Shown piece after piece: positions 19,861-27,937 of a stretch of DNA of 64,000 bases. How positions within the stretch are numbered: position 1 is the first letter of the stretch; every line of letters begins with the position of its first letter. Under the pieces are notes generated by a model. That model saw only the letters and a program-made list of their open reading frames with translations. It did no database searches and had not been told where the DNA came from. Made by a program: the position numbers and the translations under genes. Origin of the DNA: Planobispora longispora (GTDB lineage Bacteria; Actinomycetota; Actinomycetes; Streptosporangiales; Streptosporangiaceae); NCBI RefSeq assembly GCF_016863135.1, contig NZ_BOOH01000048.1:62001-126000 (forward strand). The letters are read 5' to 3'.

Positions 19861-20799
19861 TCAGGCGCGGGCGCGCAGCGCGCCGGCCAGCCAGGCGAAG
19901 TCCTCTCCGTGGGACGGCTTGGGCGGCCGGCCCCTGACGACGGCCACCAGCCGGCGGTAGTGCTCGGCCTCGGAGTACACGCCCGTCTCCAGCCGCCGCA
20001 GGACCGCGGTCCGCCCCGCCTCGTCCATGTCTCCCAGGAGCCGGTCGAGGACGCCCGCGGCCTCGGGCGAGTCCGGGGTCACGCCGCGTTCCCGCGCCTC
20101 CCCCACCAGCCGGACGATCTTCTTGGCGAACCACACGGACGCCTCCGACTCCCGCTGCGGCCCCTCCCCGGCGCGTTCCCGGGTGTCGTTCTCCACCATG
20201 TCGCGCATCCGCCGCCGGAAGTCCGGGCGCCGGACCAGCCCGGCCAGCTCCACCCATGCCTCCACCTGCTCGGGGGTGGGATCGTCGGGCAGGTCCACGG
20301 CCGTGTGCCGCGTCCGCGCCCCGATATCCGGATCGACGATGTCCGGATCGGCGTCCACGCCGCCGAAGACCTCGGCCACGAAGTCCTCGATGATCCGCCT
20401 GCGCTCGTCGGCGGACAACCGTGCGAGATCGTTCAACAGTTTCGTCTCCTCCGTGCCGGACCGCCGCCTGGCCACGGTGCCGAGCACCGCGCGCCGTAGC
20501 AGCAGCGTGCGGATCTGCGCGTCCAGCGCCTTGACGTGAACGGCGGCGACGGCGGCGACGGTGGTCTCCCGCTCCAGGATCCGGCGCACGTCCTCCAGTC
20601 CGAGCCCCAGCTCCCGCAGCGTGCGGATCAGCTCCAGCCGGGCCACGGACGCGGCGTCGTAGAGGCGGTAGCCGCCCTCGGTACGGCCCGCCGGCGGCAG
20701 CGCGCCGACGTCGGACCAGTAGCGGATGGTGCGCACCGGCATCCCGGTGCGCTCGGAGAGCCGTCCGATGGTGAGCGGCTCGGGGCCGTCGTCGTCCAT
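19861..20799 (-). CDS. MerR-family regulator with long C-terminal domain
   Basis: 312 residues. MerR HTH at about 10-80 (LTIGRLSERTGMPVRTIRYW, then GGYRLYD) and a helical linker, followed by a long Arg/Glu-rich helical domain of unknown ligand. A textbook MerR-type promoter with a 19-bp spacer lies just upstream, with the -10 ending 7 nt before the ATG, indicating a leaderless, autoregulated transcript. The stop region is echoed 53 nt downstream (CCGGTTCAGGC repeated at 19804 and 19857). Confidence 0.85.
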   Translation of the reverse strand: MDDDGPEPLTIGRLSERTGMPVRTIRYWSDVGALPPAGRTEGGYRLYDAASVARLELIRTLRELGLGLEDVRRILERETTVAAVAAVHVKALDAQIRTLLLRRAVLGTVARRRSGTEETKLLNDLARLSADERRRIIEDFVAEVFGGVDADPDIVDPDIGARTRHTAVDLPDDPTPEQVEAWVELAGLVRRPDFRRRMRDMVENDTRERAGEGPQRESEASVWFAKKIVRLVGEARERGVTPDSPEAAGVLDRLLGDMDEAGRTAVLRRLETGVYSEAEHYRRLVAVVRGRPPKPSHGEDFAWLAGALRARA

Positions 20800-20806
20800 A
20801 CGGCCG

Positions 20807-20837
20807 AGTCTGGACCTTCCACCGGCTGGAGACTCAA
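20807..20837 (-). promoter_or_regulatory. MerR-type promoter with 19-bp spacer
   Basis: Minus strand: -35 TTGAGT (20837-20832), spacer of exactly 19 bp carrying the dyad CTCCAGCCGGTGGAAG, -10 CAGACT (20812-20807). MerR regulators act on such over-long spacers. The start codon of the MerR gene is 7 nt downstream. Confidence 0.75.
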
Positions 20838-20950
20838 GCCCCGCAGGTGCCGCAGGTTCCGCGGGCGCACGCCGTCCGGCGAGAACGGCTCGCCGCCGGC
20901 TGTGACGTCCGGGGCCCGGTGCCGGTCGAAGTCCCGGTCGTACGGCCCGG

Positions 20951-22627
20951 CTAGGCGGGCGTCAGCAGGCGCTCGCGCTCGACGGCCTCCAGCAGCAGCG
21001 TCTTGTAGCCGACCTCGTCGAACAGCACGGTGACGCGGTCGTTCTCCCGGCTCATCACCATGCCCGGCCCCCACTCGCTGTGCCGTACCCGGGCGTGCAT
21101 CGCGAAGGGGCCGGTGTCGTCGGGGGCCTCCGCCTCGCCGGCCCGGCAGGTGTCGCAGGTGCCGCAGAGGCGCTCGTACGGCTCGCCGAAGTACTCCAGC
21201 AGGAACCGGCGGCGGCAGCCGGTGGTCTCGGCGTAACCGCGCATCATCTCGACGCGGGAGGCGTCGACGCGCCGGCGGATCTCCTCCAGCTCGGCGGCCC
21301 GCTCGACGGCGCGGGCGGGGTCCGGGCCCCCGGCGGCCCCGCGCAGGTCGCCCCGGCCGGTGACCTCGATCGCCCCGGCGCGTTCCAGGAGGTTCACCGC
21401 CCGGGTCAGGCGGGCGGCGCCCACCCCGAGCAGTTCGCGGAGCTCGCGGGCGCGGACCGTGCCGCCGTGCTCGTTCAGCAGCGTCGCGACGCGCAGCAGG
21501 AACTCCTCGTCGGTCCGTCCTCCGGTGAAGAAGCGGCGCAGCCCCAGATCCTCGGGCCGGTAGAACAGCACCGCCGCGGCCGGCTCCCCGTCCCGTCCGG
21601 CGCGGCCGATCTCCTGGTAGTAGGAGTCCGGGGACTCGGGCGGCGCGGCGTGCAGGACGAACCGCACGTCGGGCTTGTCGATCCCCATGCCGAACGCCGA
21701 GGTCGCCACGGCGACGTCCAGCTCGCCGTCGCGGAACATCTCGTGGACGCGGTGCCGGTCGGCCGCCCGCATCCCCGCGTGGTACGGCTCCGCCCGCCGC
21801 CCCGCCTCCCGCAGCGCGGCGGCGTACTCCTCGGTGGCCCGGCGGGTGGCGGCGTAGACGAGCCCGAGTCCGGCGCGGGAGGCCGCCTCGTCCACCAGCG
21901 CCTGCCGCAGCTCGTCCGCGGCGACGAAGCGGCGCACCTCCAGCTCCAGGTTGGGCCGGTCGAAGCCGCGCACGACCTGGCGGACGTCCCGCAGGCCCAG
22001 CGCCGCCACGATCTCCTCGCGCACCGCCGGGGTCGCCGTGGCGGTCAGGGCCACCACCGGCGGGTGGCCGAGCCGCTCGATCACCTGGCAGAGCCGCAGG
22101 TAATCGGGGCGGAAGTCGTGGCCCCAGGCGGACACGCAGTGGGCCTCGTCGATCGCGATCAGCGAGGGGCGGGCGGCCCGCAGCCGCTCCACGATCTCGG
22201 GCTTGGCGAGCTGCTCGGGGGCCAGGAAGACGAATTCGGCGCGGCCCGCGTGCACCGCCTCCAGCGGGTCGTCGCCGCCGGTCTGCGCCGAGTTGAGCGC
22301 GACCGCCCCGCCCGCGCCGAGCTCCGCCAGCCCGGCGACCTGGTCACGCTGCAGCGCGATCAGCGGCGAGACGACCACCGTCGGGCCGTCGAGGAGCTGG
22401 GCGGGCACCTGGTAGACGGCCGACTTGCCGCCGCCGGTCGGCATGACCACGAGCGCGTCGCCGCCGCCCACCAGGTGGCTCATCGCCTCGATCTGCCCGG
22501 ATCGCAGGTCCTCCCAGCCGAAGACCTCGCGGGCCACGGCGCGCAGCCGTCCCGCCCGCGATCCGGGGAAGACCTTGCGGGCCGCGGCGCGCAGCCGTCC
22601 CGTCCGTGATCCGGATCCGTTTCCCAT
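20951..22627 (-). CDS. recQ: RecQ-family ATP-dependent DNA helicase
   Basis: 558 residues. Superfamily 2 helicase motifs in order: Walker A MPTGGGKSAVYQ, DEAH box IDEAHCVSAWGHDFRPDY, SAT-like TATATP, and motif VI QEIGRAGRDG. A RecQ zinc-binding block follows with four Cys (TTGCRRRFLLEYF, CGTCDTC). The HRDC domain is absent, as in short RecQ proteins. It unwinds 3'-5' during repair and recombination. The N-terminus contains a duplicated segment (GRLRAAARKVF and GRLRAVAREVF), so the true start could be the second copy. Confidence 0.92.
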   Translation of the reverse strand: MGNGSGSRTGRLRAAARKVFPGSRAGRLRAVAREVFGWEDLRSGQIEAMSHLVGGGDALVVMPTGGGKSAVYQVPAQLLDGPTVVVSPLIALQRDQVAGLAELGAGGAVALNSAQTGGDDPLEAVHAGRAEFVFLAPEQLAKPEIVERLRAARPSLIAIDEAHCVSAWGHDFRPDYLRLCQVIERLGHPPVVALTATATPAVREEIVAALGLRDVRQVVRGFDRPNLELEVRRFVAADELRQALVDEAASRAGLGLVYAATRRATEEYAAALREAGRRAEPYHAGMRAADRHRVHEMFRDGELDVAVATSAFGMGIDKPDVRFVLHAAPPESPDSYYQEIGRAGRDGEPAAAVLFYRPEDLGLRRFFTGGRTDEEFLLRVATLLNEHGGTVRARELRELLGVGAARLTRAVNLLERAGAIEVTGRGDLRGAAGGPDPARAVERAAELEEIRRRVDASRVEMMRGYAETTGCRRRFLLEYFGEPYERLCGTCDTCRAGEAEAPDDTGPFAMHARVRHSEWGPGMVMSRENDRVTVLFDEVGYKTLLLEAVERERLLTPA

Positions 22628-22699
22628 GTCCGTTCCCTCCGACTGCGGCCCTGGCCAGGTCCACCAGGTACCCCCGGATCAGGGCCGTAGTCGGAGTGA

Positions 22700-23542
22700 T
22701 CAGCGCCTGGCTCTGCGGTAGCGGCGCGCGGAGAGCGGCGCGAAGATCGCCACGATCACCACGGGCCAGACCACGGCCATGAGCGTCGCGTTCTGCGCGA
22801 TCCAGGAGTCGCCTCCCAGGCCGGGGTTGCCGAACAGCTCGCGGACCGCGGCGACCGTGGAGGAGAGCGGGTTCCAGGCGGCGACGGCGCCGAGCCAGCC
22901 CGGCATCATCTCCGGGGCGACGAAGGCGTTGGAGATCATCGTGAGCGGGAAGAGCAGCGCGTAGAAGTTGCCCGCCTGCTCCGCGTTCTTCGCCACCAGC
23001 CCCATGTAGATGCCGACCCAGATGAAGGCGAACCGCAGCAGCAGCAACAGGCCGACCGCCGCCAGGGTCTCCCCGATCGTCCCGTGCGCCCGCCAGCCCA
23101 CGATCAGGCCGCAGCCGACCAGGATGACCAGGTCCATGAGGGAGTTGATCATGTCGGCCGCGCTCCGGCCGACCACCACCCCGGAGCGGGCCATCGGCAT
23201 CGACCGGAACCGGTCGGTGATGCCCTTGTCGGCGTCGGTGGTGACGCCCATCATCGTGTTGCCGATGCCGAACATCATGGTCATGCCGAACAGGCCCGGC
23301 AGCAGGAACTCGCGGTAGTCGCCGCCTCCCGGCACCACCATGGCGCTGCCGAAGACGTAGCCGAACAGCAGCACCGAGACCATCGGATACATCAGCCCCC
23401 ACACGATGTAGGAGGGCTCGCGCACCCAGTGGATCAGGTAGCGGCGGGTGATGGTCCAGCTGTCGGCGATCGTCCAGCGGACCCGGGACAGGGCGGACGC
23501 CGGGATCGGCCGGGCCGGCGCGGCGGGTGCGGTCGTGGTCAT
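22700..23542 (-). CDS. ABC-2 type exporter permease (DrrB-like)
   Basis: 280 residues with six predicted TM helices of the ABC-2 permease type (VREPSYIVWGLMYPMVSVLL, GITDRFRSMPMARSG, NPLSSTVAAVRELFGNPG). These are hallmarks of DrrB-like subunits of daunorubicin-type drug exporters. The start ATG overlaps the stop of the ATPase gene by 4 nt (ATGA), so the two are co-translated. It forms the channel for the neighbouring ATPase; the substrate is unknown. Confidence 0.92.
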   Translation of the reverse strand: MTTTAPAAPARPIPASALSRVRWTIADSWTITRRYLIHWVREPSYIVWGLMYPMVSVLLFGYVFGSAMVVPGGGDYREFLLPGLFGMTMMFGIGNTMMGVTTDADKGITDRFRSMPMARSGVVVGRSAADMINSLMDLVILVGCGLIVGWRAHGTIGETLAAVGLLLLLRFAFIWVGIYMGLVAKNAEQAGNFYALLFPLTMISNAFVAPEMMPGWLGAVAAWNPLSSTVAAVRELFGNPGLGGDSWIAQNATLMAVVWPVVIVAIFAPLSARRYRRARR

Positions 23543-24651
23543 ACGGTCGTCTCCTTCTCCACTCGGCGGCCGGCGGACGCCGCGCGCGCTCCCCCGGATC
23601 CCGCTCCTTCCTCCCCGCGGCCGCCGGGCGCCGGGCGCCCGCCCGCGAGCTCCGCGAGCTCCGCGAGCTCCGCGCCCTCCCCGCCGGCTTCCGCCCGGTG
23701 CCCGGTGAGCCGGAGGAACACCTCGTCCAGGGTCGGCCGCCGCAGGGCGATGTCCTCCACCGCGATCCCGGCGTCGTCCAGGGCGCGGACGGCCTCGACG
23801 AGGACGGTCGCCGCGAGGGCGGTGGTGCGGTGCCGCACCGGGGCGGTGATCCCCCGGGTGTCCGGCCGGACCTCGGGTTCGGCCCCGCAGACGCCGGCGA
23901 CGATCCGCGCCGCTCCGGCCAGCTCGGCGGCGTCGGCGACGACCAGGTCGAGCTGGTCGCCGCCGATGGTGGACTTGAGCCGCTCCGGCGACCCCTCGGC
24001 GATCATCCGGCCCCGGTCGAGGACCACGATCCGGTCGGCGAGCCGGTCGGCCTCCTCGAGGTACTGGGTGGTCAGCAGGACCGTGGTGCCCCCGGCGACC
24101 AGCGAGCGGATCGCCTCCCACACCTCGATGCGGCCGCGCGGGTCCAGGCCGGTGGTGGGCTCGTCGAGGAAGAGCACCTGGGGGGCCATGATGAGGCTGG
24201 CCGCCAGGTCGAGCCGGCGGCGCATGCCGCCGGAGTAGTGCTTGACCGACTTGCCCGCGGTGTCGGCCAGCCCGAACCGCTCCAGCAGCCCGTCCGCCCG
24301 GCGGCGGGCCTCGGCCGCGCCGAGGTGGTAGAGCCGCCCGAACATCTCCAGGTTCTGCCGGCCGGTGAGGATCTCGTCGACCGCCGCGCTCTGCCCGGTC
24401 ACGCCGATCCGGTAGCGCACCTGCGCGGCCTGCCGTACGACGTCGAACCCGGCGACCTCGGCCCGGCCGCCGTCGAACTCCAGCAGCGTGGACAGGATCC
24501 GCACCGCCGTGGTCTTGCCGGCCCCGTTAGGACCGAGCAGCCCGCAGACCGAGCCCTCGGGGACGGTCAGGTCGAACCCGTCGAGGGCTCTGGTCTGCTT
24601 GTACTCCTTCCGCAGTCCTTCGGCGACGATCGCCGCTCCGCTCGGGGCCAT
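23539..24651 (-). CDS. ABC exporter ATPase (DrrA-like)
   Basis: 370 residues. Walker A LGPNGAGKTTAVRIL, signature HYSGGMRRRLDLAASL, Walker B VLFLDEPTTGLDP, and the DrrA-type C-terminal domain ending DEVFLRLTGH. A low-complexity tail contains an ELA repeat encoded by a 9-nt tandem repeat. It powers the DrrB-like permease, with which it overlaps by 4 nt. A divergent TetR gene and shared operator indicate a repressor-exporter pair, probably induced by the exported compound. Confidence 0.93.
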   Translation of the reverse strand: MAPSGAAIVAEGLRKEYKQTRALDGFDLTVPEGSVCGLLGPNGAGKTTAVRILSTLLEFDGGRAEVAGFDVVRQAAQVRYRIGVTGQSAAVDEILTGRQNLEMFGRLYHLGAAEARRRADGLLERFGLADTAGKSVKHYSGGMRRRLDLAASLIMAPQVLFLDEPTTGLDPRGRIEVWEAIRSLVAGGTTVLLTTQYLEEADRLADRIVVLDRGRMIAEGSPERLKSTIGGDQLDLVVADAAELAGAARIVAGVCGAEPEVRPDTRGITAPVRHRTTALAATVLVEAVRALDDAGIAVEDIALRRPTLDEVFLRLTGHRAEAGGEGAELAELAELAGGRPAPGGRGEEGAGSGGARAASAGRRVEKETTV

Positions 24652-24674
24652 GACGGCCTCCTTACTGGGTACGG

Positions 24675-24703
24675 TGTACGAAGTTATGCGTACAGCATAC
24701 GCA
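24675..24703. promoter_or_regulatory. Overlapping palindromes between DrrAB and TetR genes
   Basis: Two overlapping inverted repeats: TGTACG-8-CGTACA (24675-24694) and TGCGTA-CAGCA-TACGCA (24687-24703). They lie in the 71-nt gap between divergent drrA-like and tetR-like starts, the expected place for the TetR operator. Confidence 0.7.
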
Positions 24704-24722
24704 GTCCTATGATGAGCGCAAG

Positions 24723-25529
24723 ATGTCGACGGAATACAGCGGCCGCGGAGACCTGTCGTTCAGCCTCAAAGTGATGTGGGGCGGCGGCGAACGGCCCGCG
24801 CGCGGACCCAGACCCGGGCTCAGCGTGGAGCGCATCGTCAAGGCCGCGATCGAGGTCGCCGACGCCGAGGGGCTGACCGCGCTCTCCATGCGCCGGATCG
24901 CCACCGCGCTCGGGGTCGGCACCATGTCGCTCTACCGCTACGTGCCGGGCAAGGCCGAACTCGTCGACCTCATGCTCGACGCGGTGTACGGCGAGGACCT
25001 CGATCCCGGGCAGGATCCCGGGCAGGAGGCCGGACGCCTGCGCGCCAAGGGCTGGCGCGCCGGGCTGGAGGAGATCGCCCGCGGGTCGCTGGCGCTCCAC
25101 CTGCGCCACCCGTGGATCCTCCAGGTCTCCCAGGCCCGGCCGGTGCTGGGCCCCAGCTCCATCAGAGGGCTGGAGGTCGCCCTGCGCCTGCTCGACGGCA
25201 TCGGCCTGGACGCGTTCGAGATGATGAAGGTGATCACGCTCGTCGACGGTTACGTGACCGGGTTCGCCCGCCTCATCGTGGAGGCGGGCCAGGCCGCGCA
25301 GCGCACCGGGGTCAGCGACGAGCAGTTCTGGCAGGCGCAGGGGCCGTTCCTGATGCGCTTCCTGGACGACGGACGCTTCGCGACGCTCAGGCGCGTCGCC
25401 GACGCGGGCGTGTTCTCCCCCGACAACGACGACGACGGCTTCGAGTTCGGCCTGCAGCGCGTGCTGGACGGCGTCGAGGTCTACGTGGCGGCGGCCGTGC
25501 GGGATCGCGCGACGCCCGGTGACACGTGA
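24723..25529 (+). CDS. TetR-family repressor with TetR_C domain
   Basis: 268 residues. N-terminal HTH at about 35-85 (IVKAAIEVADAEGLTALSMR, ALGVGTMSLYRYVPGKAELV), then a TetR_C ligand domain as in repressors that control DrrAB exporters. It is divergent from that exporter and probably represses both itself and drrAB through the palindromes between them. The stop codon lies in a 41-nt imperfect tandem duplication (25495-25576). Confidence 0.9.
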   Translation: MSTEYSGRGDLSFSLKVMWGGGERPARGPRPGLSVERIVKAAIEVADAEGLTALSMRRIATALGVGTMSLYRYVPGKAELVDLMLDAVYGEDLDPGQDPGQEAGRLRAKGWRAGLEEIARGSLALHLRHPWILQVSQARPVLGPSSIRGLEVALRLLDGIGLDAFEMMKVITLVDGYVTGFARLIVEAGQAAQRTGVSDEQFWQAQGPFLMRFLDDGRFATLRRVADAGVFSPDNDDDGFEFGLQRVLDGVEVYVAAAVRDRATPGDT

Positions 25530-25576
25530 CGCCGGCCGTACGGGATCGCGCGGCGCGGGACGGCACGTGACGCCGG
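25495..25576 (+). repeat. 41-nt imperfect tandem duplication spanning the tetR stop
   Basis: Copies 25495-25535 and 25536-25576 share CGGGATCGCGCG and CACGTGACGCCGG. The first copy contains the TGA of the TetR gene; the second repeats CACGTGA. Confidence 0.85.
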
Positions 25577-25592
25577 ACGGCGGGAAGGCATC

Positions 25593-25615
25593 GCCCGGGG
25601 GGATCCGCCCCGGGC
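25593..25615. terminator. GC hairpin between tetR and FUSC genes
   Basis: Perfect arms GCCCGGGG and CCCCGGGC with a 7-nt loop, 64 nt after the TetR stop and 13 nt before the next start. It may terminate tetR or affect translation of the next gene. Confidence 0.4.
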
Positions 25616-25628
25616 ACCCGGGGGGATC

Positions 25629-26714
25629 ATGAATGTCGATGTGCGGGGCCGGCTGGAACGGCTGGCGCTCATGGGGCCGTCCATCGCCCAGTGCGCCGTC
25701 GCCGCCGCGCTCGCGTGGGTCGTGGCCAAGGACGTGCTCGGCCACGGCCGCCCGTTCTTCGCGCCGATCGCCGTGGTGATCTGCATCGGGGTGGCCGTCG
25801 GCCAGCGCGTGCGCCGCCTGGCCGAACTGGTCGCCGGGGTGAGCCTCGGCGTGGGGATCGGCGACCTGCTGATCCTCCAGATCGGCTCCGGGCCGTGGCA
25901 GATCGCCCTCGTCGTCGCGCTGGCGATGAGCGCGGCGGTCCTGCTGGACAGCGGGTCGCTGATCGTCCTCCAGGCGGGATCGTCCGCGGTGCTGGTCGCC
26001 ACCCTGCTGCCGCCCACCGGCGTCGGCGGCCTCGACCGCATGGTCGACGCGATGGTCGGCGGGGCGCTGGGCATCGCCGCCGTCGCCCTGCTGCCCACCG
26101 GTCCCGCCGCCATCGTCCACCGGCACGCCGCCGCCGTGCTGGAGGCCCTGGCCGCCGCCCTCCGCGGCGCCGCGGACGCCGTCGCGGAGCGCGACCCGGA
26201 ACGCGCCGCCGACACGCTGGAGGAGGTCAGGGGGACGCAGCAGGCGGTGGAGGACCTCGACGACGCCCTGAAGACGGGCAAGGAGATGACGACCATCGCC
26301 CCGCTACGGCGGCGGCTCCGCACGCGGCTCGGAAGATACGAGACGGCCGCCCCGCCGGTCGACCGCGCGCTCCGCAACACCCGGGTGCTCGTCCGGCGCG
26401 CCGTGGCCGCGCTGCACGCCGGCGAGACCCCGCCCGCCTCGTTCTCCCCGGTCCTGCGGGAGCTCGCCGCCGCCGTCCTGACCCTCCGCGACGAGCTGGC
26501 CGCCGGTCACCCGCCCGACGGGGCCAGGGCCGCGATCATGGAGGCGGCCGCCCGGCTGGACGGCGTCCCCACCGCCCTCGCGGGTTTCTCCACCGCCGCG
26601 ATGATCGCCCAGCTCCGGTCCATCGTCGTCGACCTCCTCGAAGCCACCGGGACCGACCGCGAGACCGCCCTCGCCGCGCTCCCCCCGCTCACCCGCCCGG
26701 CGGACGGGCACTGA
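25629..26714 (+). CDS. FUSC/aromatic-acid-exporter-like membrane protein
   Basis: 361 residues. The N-terminal half has about six TM segments in two hydrophobic clusters (IAQCAVAAALAWVVAKDVL, FFAPIAVVICIGVAVGQRV, MSAAVLLDSGSLIVLQAG). The C-terminal half is a soluble helical domain. This matches the FUSC/ArAE-type (DUF939-like) family of putative efflux proteins. A Gly-rich ribosome-binding stretch (GGGGGG) lies 3 nt before the ATG. It ends 2 nt from the convergent MerR gene. The substrate is unknown. Confidence 0.75.
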   Translation: MNVDVRGRLERLALMGPSIAQCAVAAALAWVVAKDVLGHGRPFFAPIAVVICIGVAVGQRVRRLAELVAGVSLGVGIGDLLILQIGSGPWQIALVVALAMSAAVLLDSGSLIVLQAGSSAVLVATLLPPTGVGGLDRMVDAMVGGALGIAAVALLPTGPAAIVHRHAAAVLEALAAALRGAADAVAERDPERAADTLEEVRGTQQAVEDLDDALKTGKEMTTIAPLRRRLRTRLGRYETAAPPVDRALRNTRVLVRRAVAALHAGETPPASFSPVLRELAAAVLTLRDELAAGHPPDGARAAIMEAAARLDGVPTALAGFSTAAMIAQLRSIVVDLLEATGTDRETALAALPPLTRPADGH

Positions 26715-26716
26715 TC

Positions 26717-27148
26717 TCAGCCCTCGCAGTGGGTCTCGCACGGGACCTCGCCCGCCGTGAGCATGCGCCGGAACTCCGGGCACTCGAAGAAGTCCTCCGC
26801 GGGGCACGCCAGCACGTGCTCGATCATCTCCATGGAGGTGCGCAGCCGATCCATCCGCAGGGCCAGCTCGGCCCGGTGCCGGGCGAGGATCTCCCGCCTG
26901 CGCGCCCCGTCGCCCGCGGTCACCAGCTCGCGGATCTGCTCCAGCGAGGCCCCGGCCTCCTTGGCGCGCACGATCAGCGCGACCCGGGCGTCGTCCTCGG
27001 GCCCGTAGCGGCGCCGGCCGTTGGCCCGGCGGGCGGGGGTGAGCAGGCCCATCGCCTCCCAGTGGCGCAGGACGTGGGTCGCCAGGCCGTACCGGCCCGC
27101 CAGCTCGCCGATCTCGACCGTCTCCGCGACACTTGACTTCATGTTCAC
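26717..27148 (-). CDS. MerR-family regulator with Cys-rich C-terminus
   Basis: About 143 residues from GTG 27148 (or 141 from ATG 27142). MerR HTH at about 12-80 (EIGELAGRYGLATHVLRHWE, then NGRRRYGPED), then a dimerisation coiled coil and a tail with LACPAEDFFECPEF and CETHC. Clustered cysteines suggest metal or redox sensing, but the pattern is not one of the defined CueR/SoxR motifs. A MerR-type promoter with 19-bp spacing lies upstream. The divergent methyltransferase gene is a possible target. Confidence 0.8.
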   Translation of the reverse strand: MNMKSSVAETVEIGELAGRYGLATHVLRHWEAMGLLTPARRANGRRRYGPEDDARVALIVRAKEAGASLEQIRELVTAGDGARRREILARHRAELALRMDRLRTSMEMIEHVLACPAEDFFECPEFRRMLTAGEVPCETHCEG

Positions 27149-27177
27149 ATTAACCTGCAGATTGGGGCGAAGGTCAA
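27147..27177 (-). promoter_or_regulatory. MerR-type promoter upstream of the Cys-rich MerR gene
   Basis: Minus strand: -35 TTGACC (27177-27172), 19-bp spacer, -10-like TAATGT (27152-27147). ACCT and AGGT half-sites bracket the spacer, as in MerR operators. It overlaps the start codon region, so the transcript would be leaderless or nearly so. Confidence 0.55.
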
Positions 27178-27198
27178 CATCGGAGAGGACGTGATGGG

Positions 27199-27753
27199 AT
27201 GTCGTATTTCGAGGGCCGGAGCGGCGAGCGCTACGACCGGCGGGCGGCCCGCCTCAACCGCCCCCTGTTCCGCAAGATCTGCCGGGAGATCGCCGACGCG
27301 GCCCCGCGGGACGGCGCGGTCCTCGACGCGGGGACCGGCTCCGGTCACCTGCTGCTGGAGCTCGCCCGGCTCCGCCCGGACCTCCGCCTGAGCGGCATGG
27401 ACCTGTCGAAGGACATGATCGCGATCGGCCGCCGCCACGTGCGCGACGCCTCCCTGGAGGACCGGGTCGCCCTGGACGTGGCGGACGTCGCCGCGCTGCC
27501 CTACCCGGACGGCGCGTTCGACCTCGTCGTCTCGACGCTCAGCATGCACCACTGGGATCGGGTGGACCGGGCCGTGGCCGAGTTCGCCCGGGTGCTGAAG
27601 CCGGAGGCGCCCCTGTGGATCTACGACTTCCGGTTCGTCTCCGCCCGGGGGCTCGCGGCGGCGGCACGGGAGCGTTTCCCCGGGCGGCCGATCCGGCGCA
27701 CGCTGGTGCGCGCCCTGCTGCCGTTCCCCGCCTTCGCCGGGTACGCGATCTGA
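27199..27753 (+). CDS. Class I SAM-dependent methyltransferase
   Basis: 184 residues. Methyltransf_11/25-type Rossmann fold: motif I VLDAGTGSGHLLLELA, acidic loop LSGMDLSKDMIAIGRRH, motif IV FDLVVSTLSMHHWD, post-motif region ARVLKPEAPLWIYDF. The substrate is unknown. It is divergent from the Cys-rich MerR gene and may belong to its regulon. Its stop codon lies in an 8-nt duplication (TGACGTCC twice, 27751-27766). Confidence 0.88.
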   Translation: MSYFEGRSGERYDRRAARLNRPLFRKICREIADAAPRDGAVLDAGTGSGHLLLELARLRPDLRLSGMDLSKDMIAIGRRHVRDASLEDRVALDVADVAALPYPDGAFDLVVSTLSMHHWDRVDRAVAEFARVLKPEAPLWIYDFRFVSARGLAAAARERFPGRPIRRTLVRALLPFPAFAGYAI

Positions 27754-27815
27754 CGTCCTGACGTCCGGCCGGGCGGCCCGCGAGCGGCACGGTCGGTGAG
27801 CCGTACGGCCCGCAG

Positions 27816-27914
27816 GCCCGTCGAACCCGCAGGCCCGTCGAACCCGCGGGCCCGTCGAACCCGCGGACCGGTGAACCCGCGGACCGGTGAACCCGCGGAC
27901 CGGTGAACCGCAGG
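27816..27914. repeat. Composite minisatellite (3 x 17 nt plus 3 x 16 nt)
   Basis: Three units of the type GCCCGTCGAACCCGCAG are followed by three of the type ACCGGTGAACCCGCGG. They share GAACCCGC and keep nearly equal spacing. The array lies in the 184-nt gap between the methyltransferase and serpin genes, ending 23 nt before the serpin start. Confidence 0.9.
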
Positions 27915-27937
27915 CCCCCCGCGGACGTTTGAAGGGC

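Noticed and set aside
27816-27914. CRISPR-like array
   Set aside because: Units of 16-17 nt abut directly with no spacers; it is a minisatellite, and no cas genes are present.
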